64,000 bases of DNA from CAWBUW01 sp963792075 (GTDB lineage: Bacteria > Chloroflexota > Anaerolineae > Anaerolineales > UBA4823), in contig CAWBUW010000002.1 of the NCBI GenBank assembly GCA_963792075.1, forward strand, positions 682,001 to 746,000. Reading direction: 5' to 3'. Under the pieces are notes generated by a model that was given only the letters and a program-made list of their open reading frames with translations, was not told the origin of the DNA and did no database searches. Position numbers and translations under genes: made by a program. Shown here in pieces: positions 59,865-64,000 of the stretch. Each line of letters begins with the position of its first letter. The stretch's first letter is position 1.

Positions 59865-60836
59865 ATGTCACCACGCAAAATCTTGGTCACCGGGGGGGCT
59901 GGATTTATCGGCAGTCATATGGCAGAAAGGCTGCGAAATCAGGGGGAAAATGTAATTGTTCTGGATAATAAATCGACAGGTTTACGCCGCAACGTTCCCC
60001 AAGGTGTTGAATATATATTGGGTGATGTGCGCAACCTAATCGACCTGAAGAAGATTTTCGAGCGGGGCGTTGATGCTGTGATTCATATCGCGGGGCAGGC
60101 ATCCAATATCCGCTCTTTTGATGACCCATATGATGACCTGGAAACAAATGTCGTAGGCACGCTGAATGTGATCCAGACCTGCCTGAAGCATCGTACCCCG
60201 CGTCTGCTTTTTGCCAGTTCGATGACCACCTATGGACACCCGGATCGAGTACCGGTCTCGGAAATGCAGCTTCCCGCGCCTATTTCGTATTACGGTATCA
60301 CGAAATATACTGCGGAACGCTACGTGATGGCGACCGCACTGCGTAATGATTTAGACTTCAAATTTAATGTCACTGCATTTCGGATGTTCAACGTCTATGG
60401 AGAACGCCAGCGCCTGGATAATCCTTACCAGGGAGCCTTGGGCTTTTTCTTAGGAAATGTGCTCAGCAATAAGACGGTCATCATCCATAGCGACGGGGAG
60501 CAGACCCGCGACTTCGTTTATATCCAGGATGTTGTCGATGCCTGGGTAAATGCTTTGGATAACCCGGCGGCTTACCAGCGAGTTTACAACCTGGGTTTCG
60601 GTGAAGCCATCACGATTAACCGCCTGGTGGATGCTATCCTGGCTGCCAATGGCCGATCCAGGGCTGATTACCCGGTTCAATACGGTCCGCTTCGTCCCGG
60701 AGATCAAAGGCACATGACAGCAGACATTCAACGCATACGCACTGAGCTAAAATGGCAGCCACAATTCCCCCTGGCAAAAGGTCTAACAAATACACTCGCC
60801 TGGGCGAAACAAGAAGTGGAGCACACAAATGACTGA
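59865..60836 (+). CDS. NAD-dependent epimerase/dehydratase (extended SDR)
   Basis: A 323-residue nucleotide-sugar SDR. NAD-binding GGAGFIGSHM near the N-terminus; catalytic SSMTTYGHP and YYGITK (YxxxK) in the middle. Similar to UDP-glucose 4-epimerases and dehydratases; exact sugar unknown. Overlaps the next gene by 8 bases. Confidence 0.87.
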   Translation: MSPRKILVTGGAGFIGSHMAERLRNQGENVIVLDNKSTGLRRNVPQGVEYILGDVRNLIDLKKIFERGVDAVIHIAGQASNIRSFDDPYDDLETNVVGTLNVIQTCLKHRTPRLLFASSMTTYGHPDRVPVSEMQLPAPISYYGITKYTAERYVMATALRNDLDFKFNVTAFRMFNVYGERQRLDNPYQGALGFFLGNVLSNKTVIIHSDGEQTRDFVYIQDVVDAWVNALDNPAAYQRVYNLGFGEAITINRLVDAILAANGRSRADYPVQYGPLRPGDQRHMTADIQRIRTELKWQPQFPLAKGLTNTLAWAKQEVEHTND

Positions 60837-61857
60837 CAAGAAGGTTCTAATCACAGGTGGCGCTGGATTTATTGGCAGCAACCTGGCGCATCATTTGCTT
60901 ACCCAAGGGCAGACTGTACGGATTTTTGATAACCTCTCTCGCCGCGGCACAGAATCCAATCTGGCCTGGCTGCGTGAGCAGCATTTCCAGGGACTGGAAT
61001 TTGTACAAGGTGACGTACGCGATTTTACTCAGCTCCGCAAGGCGGTTGAGGATGTTGATACGATTTATCATCTGGCAGCGCAGGTGGCTGTCACTACCTC
61101 CGTACAGGATCCAAGGCATGATTTTGAAACCAATGCGGTCGGGACTTTTAACATGTTGGAGGCTGTGCGGTTAAGTCAACGCAAGCCAGTGATCGTGTAT
61201 ACCTCCACGAACAAAGTGTATGGTGGTATGGAGGACCTGGTTATTGACGAACTGGCGGAACGGTACGCGTTCCGGGACTATCCCCAAGGTATTGCTGAGG
61301 ATCGTCCATTGGATTTCCATTCTCCCTATGGCTGCTCTAAAGGGACTGCGGACCAATACATGCATGATTATGCACGTATCTATGATTTGCCCACGGTAGT
61401 ATTCCGCATGTCCTGCATTTATGGCACGCGCCAGTTCGGCAATGAGGATCAGGGTTGGGTAGCGCATTTTGTGATTGCATCTGCACTGGGACGCCCGATT
61501 ACCATCTATGGCAATGGCAAGCAGGTGCGGGATATCCTCTGGGTAGGGGACCTGGTGCAGGCCTTCCAGTTGGCTGCTGAGAAAATCGACGTTACCAGGG
61601 GACAGATCTACAACGTGGGGGGCGGCGCAGGTAATACGATTTCGGTCTGGGTTGAATTTGAACAAATCATGTCGCAGTTACTGGGGAAAAGCCTGCCAGT
61701 GACTTATGGGGAATGGCGTCCTGGGGATCAACCAATCTATGTGAGTGATACTACCAAAATCCGGCAGGCACTTGGCTGGGAACCCAAGGTGAACAAATAC
61801 CAGGGGATTGAAAAACTATACCGATGGGTGGTGGAAAACCGGAGCCTTTTCGCCTGA
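60829..61857 (+). CDS. CDP-paratose 2-epimerase-like SDR
   Basis: A 342-residue extended SDR. NAD-binding TGGAGFIGSNLAHHL, catalytic YTSTNKVYGG and SPYGCSKGTADQYMHDYARI, then GTRQFGNEDQGWVAHFV. The STNKVYG and NEDQGWVAHF pair is characteristic of CDP-paratose 2-epimerase (tyvelose) and close relatives. Whether the substrate is CDP- or UDP-linked is not clear. Coupled to the upstream SDR by an 8-base overlap. Confidence 0.87.
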   Translation: MTDKKVLITGGAGFIGSNLAHHLLTQGQTVRIFDNLSRRGTESNLAWLREQHFQGLEFVQGDVRDFTQLRKAVEDVDTIYHLAAQVAVTTSVQDPRHDFETNAVGTFNMLEAVRLSQRKPVIVYTSTNKVYGGMEDLVIDELAERYAFRDYPQGIAEDRPLDFHSPYGCSKGTADQYMHDYARIYDLPTVVFRMSCIYGTRQFGNEDQGWVAHFVIASALGRPITIYGNGKQVRDILWVGDLVQAFQLAAEKIDVTRGQIYNVGGGAGNTISVWVEFEQIMSQLLGKSLPVTYGEWRPGDQPIYVSDTTKIRQALGWEPKVNKYQGIEKLYRWVVENRSLFA

Positions 61858-61879
61858 AAGATCAAGTGCCGTACCCCGT

Positions 61880-62767
61880 ATGAACTTGATCTCGATCATT
61901 GTGCCAAACCTGCATTCGCCCATAATCGGGGAAACGTTGCGTTCTCTAAATGCGCAATCTTATCAGGGTGAATACGAAGTAATTGTTGTCGGACAAGATC
62001 GCTTCGGGTTGGTACAGGAAAGCGATCGAGTTCGCTCTATTAAAACTCCTCAGCCTTGTTCGTCTGCAGTCAATCGCAATCTGGGCATCCAGGCTGCACT
62101 GGGCGAGATCCTGGTTTTTACCGATGCGGACTGCGTGGCTGCCCCCGATTGGTTGGAACAACTGATTGCACATTACACGGATGAGCAAAAATCCGTTGTC
62201 GGGGGCGGGGTGGCTTTTCCAACCGAAAATATCTGGACTTTTTGCGATAACCTGGCGACTTTTTATGAGTATTTAACCACTTCTCAGCCCGGGTTACGTG
62301 AGCAACTCCCCAGCCTGAACTTGAGCATGCGGCGGGCGTGCCTGGATACGGTGGGTGTGTTCGATGAACGATATCCCAAAGCTGCTGGCGAAGATGCCGA
62401 CCTGACGATGCGTTTGCGGCTGGCAGGATACCCACTGTACTTTGAACCATCAGCACAGGTAATCCACCTGCCGCAGCGTCGCAGCCTGAAAAGCCTTTTC
62501 CAACATGCATATCATTTTGGGCGCTACTCGATCAAGGTAGACCCGCGCTATCGAGAGCTAATTCATATCCCGTGGGTACTGCGTCACTGGCTGAGTGTTT
62601 GCCTGGCAGCACCAATCTTAGCTGCAGGAGTAACCCTGCGCGTCTCGCAGGTAAAGATCAACTTGTGGTACAAGCTGCTTTCTCTGCCTGTCATCTTCGG
62701 GATTAAATTGGCTTGGTGTATTGGGGCTGCTCACACTTTGAAATCTGGTTCCGTCTTGGTCAAGTAA
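61880..62767 (+). CDS. Family 2 glycosyltransferase
   Basis: A 295-residue GT2: ISIIVPNLHSPIIGETLRSL, VNRNLGIQAALGEILVFTDAD (DxD, metal site) and KAAGEDADLTMRLRLAGYPL (ED acceptor-loop). One or two hydrophobic C-terminal helices (CLAAPILAAGVTL). ATG at 61880 is preferred to the earlier frame start, which overlaps the epimerase. Only 3 bases separate its stop from the next glycosyltransferase start. Confidence 0.83.
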   Translation: MNLISIIVPNLHSPIIGETLRSLNAQSYQGEYEVIVVGQDRFGLVQESDRVRSIKTPQPCSSAVNRNLGIQAALGEILVFTDADCVAAPDWLEQLIAHYTDEQKSVVGGGVAFPTENIWTFCDNLATFYEYLTTSQPGLREQLPSLNLSMRRACLDTVGVFDERYPKAAGEDADLTMRLRLAGYPLYFEPSAQVIHLPQRRSLKSLFQHAYHFGRYSIKVDPRYRELIHIPWVLRHWLSVCLAAPILAAGVTLRVSQVKINLWYKLLSLPVIFGIKLAWCIGAAHTLKSGSVLVK

Positions 62768-62770
62768 GAT

Positions 62771-63622
62771 ATGGACATTACCGTTGCAATCCCTTGTTAC
62801 AATGGCGAAGGCTTTATCGGCCGGACGATTGAGGCTGTATTAGCCCAAACCCACCCTGCTGACCAGGTGATGGTGATTGAGGACGGTTCGAGCGATCGGA
62901 CTGCAGAAATCATCGCACAATATCCGGTGCAGTTGATTTCTCACGATCAGAACAAGGGTTTATCGGCTGGGCGAAATACCGCTCTGGCGCATACTCAAAC
63001 AGAACTCCTCGCTTTTGTGGATGCGGACGCTTACGCGGATCCAGGGATGCTGGCTGCGCTCATCGACGGGTTTGACCGCACTGGTGCGGATGGCGTGGGA
63101 GGACAAGGTATAGAAGCTGTACAAGAATCTATTTATGATCGTTGGCGCGGGCTGCATGCTTTCCAGGGATATGGAGAACACCGGCGCGATCGCGTGGAAC
63201 ATTTATACGGATTATGCATGGCTTATCGCTGCACCGCGCTGCATGCCGTCGGGGGCTTTGATACCCATTTGTGGACGAATGCCGAGGATGTGGATATTGG
63301 CTTCCGCCTGACGGACAAGGGTTTTCACCTCGCTTACGAGCCTGGGGTGCGTGTATACCACCAGCGGCGCGATAATCATGCCTCTTTGGTCAAAATGATG
63401 CACCAGTGGTATTATTGGGCCTCGCTGGTGAGGAAAAAGAACCAGCGCGATCCGTGGCGGTTAACCGTGGGAACTCTTAAACGCCTGTTGTGGACGGATA
63501 CCATGACCGATCTGTTCGTCCGCCGCAGCCTTCCGTTAGCGAAGTTGGATCTTGAACTGGGATTGGTAAAACTGCGTGCTTTGCGCGCTGCATCTCAAGA
63601 CGCAAATAATTATGGTTGGTGA
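62771..63622 (+). CDS. Family 2 glycosyltransferase
   Basis: A 283-residue GT2: ITVAIPCYNGEGFIGRTIEA, VMVIEDGSSDRTAE and LLAFVDADAYADPGM (DxD), and TNAEDVDIGFRLTDKGFHL. It begins 3 bases after the preceding gene. A paralogue of its neighbour but not a recent duplicate. Acceptor not known. Confidence 0.85.
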   Translation: MDITVAIPCYNGEGFIGRTIEAVLAQTHPADQVMVIEDGSSDRTAEIIAQYPVQLISHDQNKGLSAGRNTALAHTQTELLAFVDADAYADPGMLAALIDGFDRTGADGVGGQGIEAVQESIYDRWRGLHAFQGYGEHRRDRVEHLYGLCMAYRCTALHAVGGFDTHLWTNAEDVDIGFRLTDKGFHLAYEPGVRVYHQRRDNHASLVKMMHQWYYWASLVRKKNQRDPWRLTVGTLKRLLWTDTMTDLFVRRSLPLAKLDLELGLVKLRALRAASQDANNYGW

Positions 63623-63624
63623 GC

Positions 63625-64000
63625 ATGCCGCTTAATTTCATCGAATTTATTCATCTCGGAAGAGACCAGTGGCGGGTGCGGCGCAGCCCCTTAATTTCTT
63701 TCTTTTTTCGTATTTTGGGACCCATTGGGGTGCATGCACGCATTCGGAATGCCCGCGTGCTGCAAGCCCTGGAGGGGATTCCCCTGGCGGGGAAACAGCT
63801 AATTGATTTCGGGTCGGGCTATGGGTATGCTCTGCATTATTTGTCAGAACGGTATCCCACGGCATCTTTCGAGGGGATTGAGATCGATCCACTCCAGGTA
63901 GCAGATTGTGGACGGATCATTCGACAGAAAGGGATCCAAAACCTGGTCTTTCGCCAGGGGACTTCCGAGGATATTACCTGCCGAGAATGTTACGATGTGG
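63625..64000 (+). CDS. SAM-dependent methyltransferase, truncated by window end
   Basis: An open frame starting ATG at 63625, 2 bases after the preceding stop, and running off the edge (about 125 residues). It reads PLNFIEFIHLGRDQWRVRR, then the SAM-binding motif I, QLIDFGSGYGYALHYL, with an acidic IEIDP at motif II. Probably methylates a sugar or other component of the polysaccharide; substrate cannot be assigned. Confidence 0.75.
   Translation, partial: MPLNFIEFIHLGRDQWRVRRSPLISFFFRILGPIGVHARIRNARVLQALEGIPLAGKQLIDFGSGYGYALHYLSERYPTASFEGIEIDPLQVADCGRIIRQKGIQNLVFRQGTSEDITCRECYDV

Overview
The window looks like a piece of a moderately GC-rich genome from the Chloroflexota, most likely an Anaerolineae-type bacterium. 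This is inferred from gene content and style: proline/threonine stalks, very large secreted beta-helix/PKD proteins, a GGDEF-ATPase-TPR fusion and DarA-like proteins. There is no rRNA or other phylogenetic marker to confirm it. I saw no tRNA, rRNA, CRISPR array or intact insertion sequence.

Layout. 0.2-2.9 kb: two MFS transporters (minus). 3.0-9.2 kb: a ferritin-like protein and an NAD-linked formate dehydrogenase locus (minus; fdhD, a nuoE/nuoF-type electron-transfer unit, fdhA). The catalytic subunit fdhA is interrupted by an in-frame UGA exactly at the selenocysteine site and has a SECIS-like hairpin just 3' of it. 9.3-16.0 kb: GH13 glucosidase, a 1234-residue GGDEF/ATPase/TPR regulator, a DegV protein and a small Cys-rich membrane protein (minus). 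16.4-22.6 kb (plus): an SGNH-like lipoprotein, then a selenium-dependent molybdenum hydroxylase locus (xanthine-dehydrogenase-type large subunit, YqeB, a YqeC-MocA fusion, a second MocA). The window therefore carries two different uses of selenium within 20 kb, although no sel gene is present here. 22.7-25.9 kb (plus): response regulator, ThpR, RsfS, acetyltransferase, DsbA-like protein. 26.0-27.3 kb (minus): DUF554 protein and PduO-type cobalamin adenosyltransferase. 27.4-30.0 kb (plus): zinc-ribbon protein, MoxR ATPase and VWA protein.

30.1-40.4 kb (plus) is a tandem duplication of a ~5 kb gene for a secreted beta-helix/PKD protein. The copies are nearly identical in long blocks and sharply diverged in others, and each carries its own single-base frameshift. 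40.4-44.4 kb (minus) is a compact cell-envelope operon: amidase, two L,D-transpeptidases, a hypothetical protein and a DinB-like protein. 44.5-57.5 kb holds AMMECR1, PRPP synthetase, two tandem DarA-like proteins, a large (alpha/alpha)6-type glycosidase, a CPA2 antiporter followed by a PII-like protein, a MaoC hydratase, a class A penicillin-binding protein and a degenerate DNA-methylase-like protein. 57.5-64.0 kb (plus) is a surface-polysaccharide cluster of glycosyltransferases and two SDR epimerases, ending in a methyltransferase cut by the window edge.

Three themes run across the region. (1) Seven genes are split by small frameshifts (nuoE/F-like, fdhD, xdh, yqeC-mocA, both PKD copies, GT4). 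Four of them are repaired by restoring one G or C in a short G/C run, which suggests consensus indel errors at least in part. The fdhA UGA is different and is a genuine selenocysteine signal. (2) Intergenic spaces contain long perfect inverted repeats whose apex is very often GCAAAGC or GCGAAGC, including two 115-bp elements whose arms differ by compensatory changes. (3) A copy of a widespread intergenic palindromic repeat lies in frame inside fdhD.
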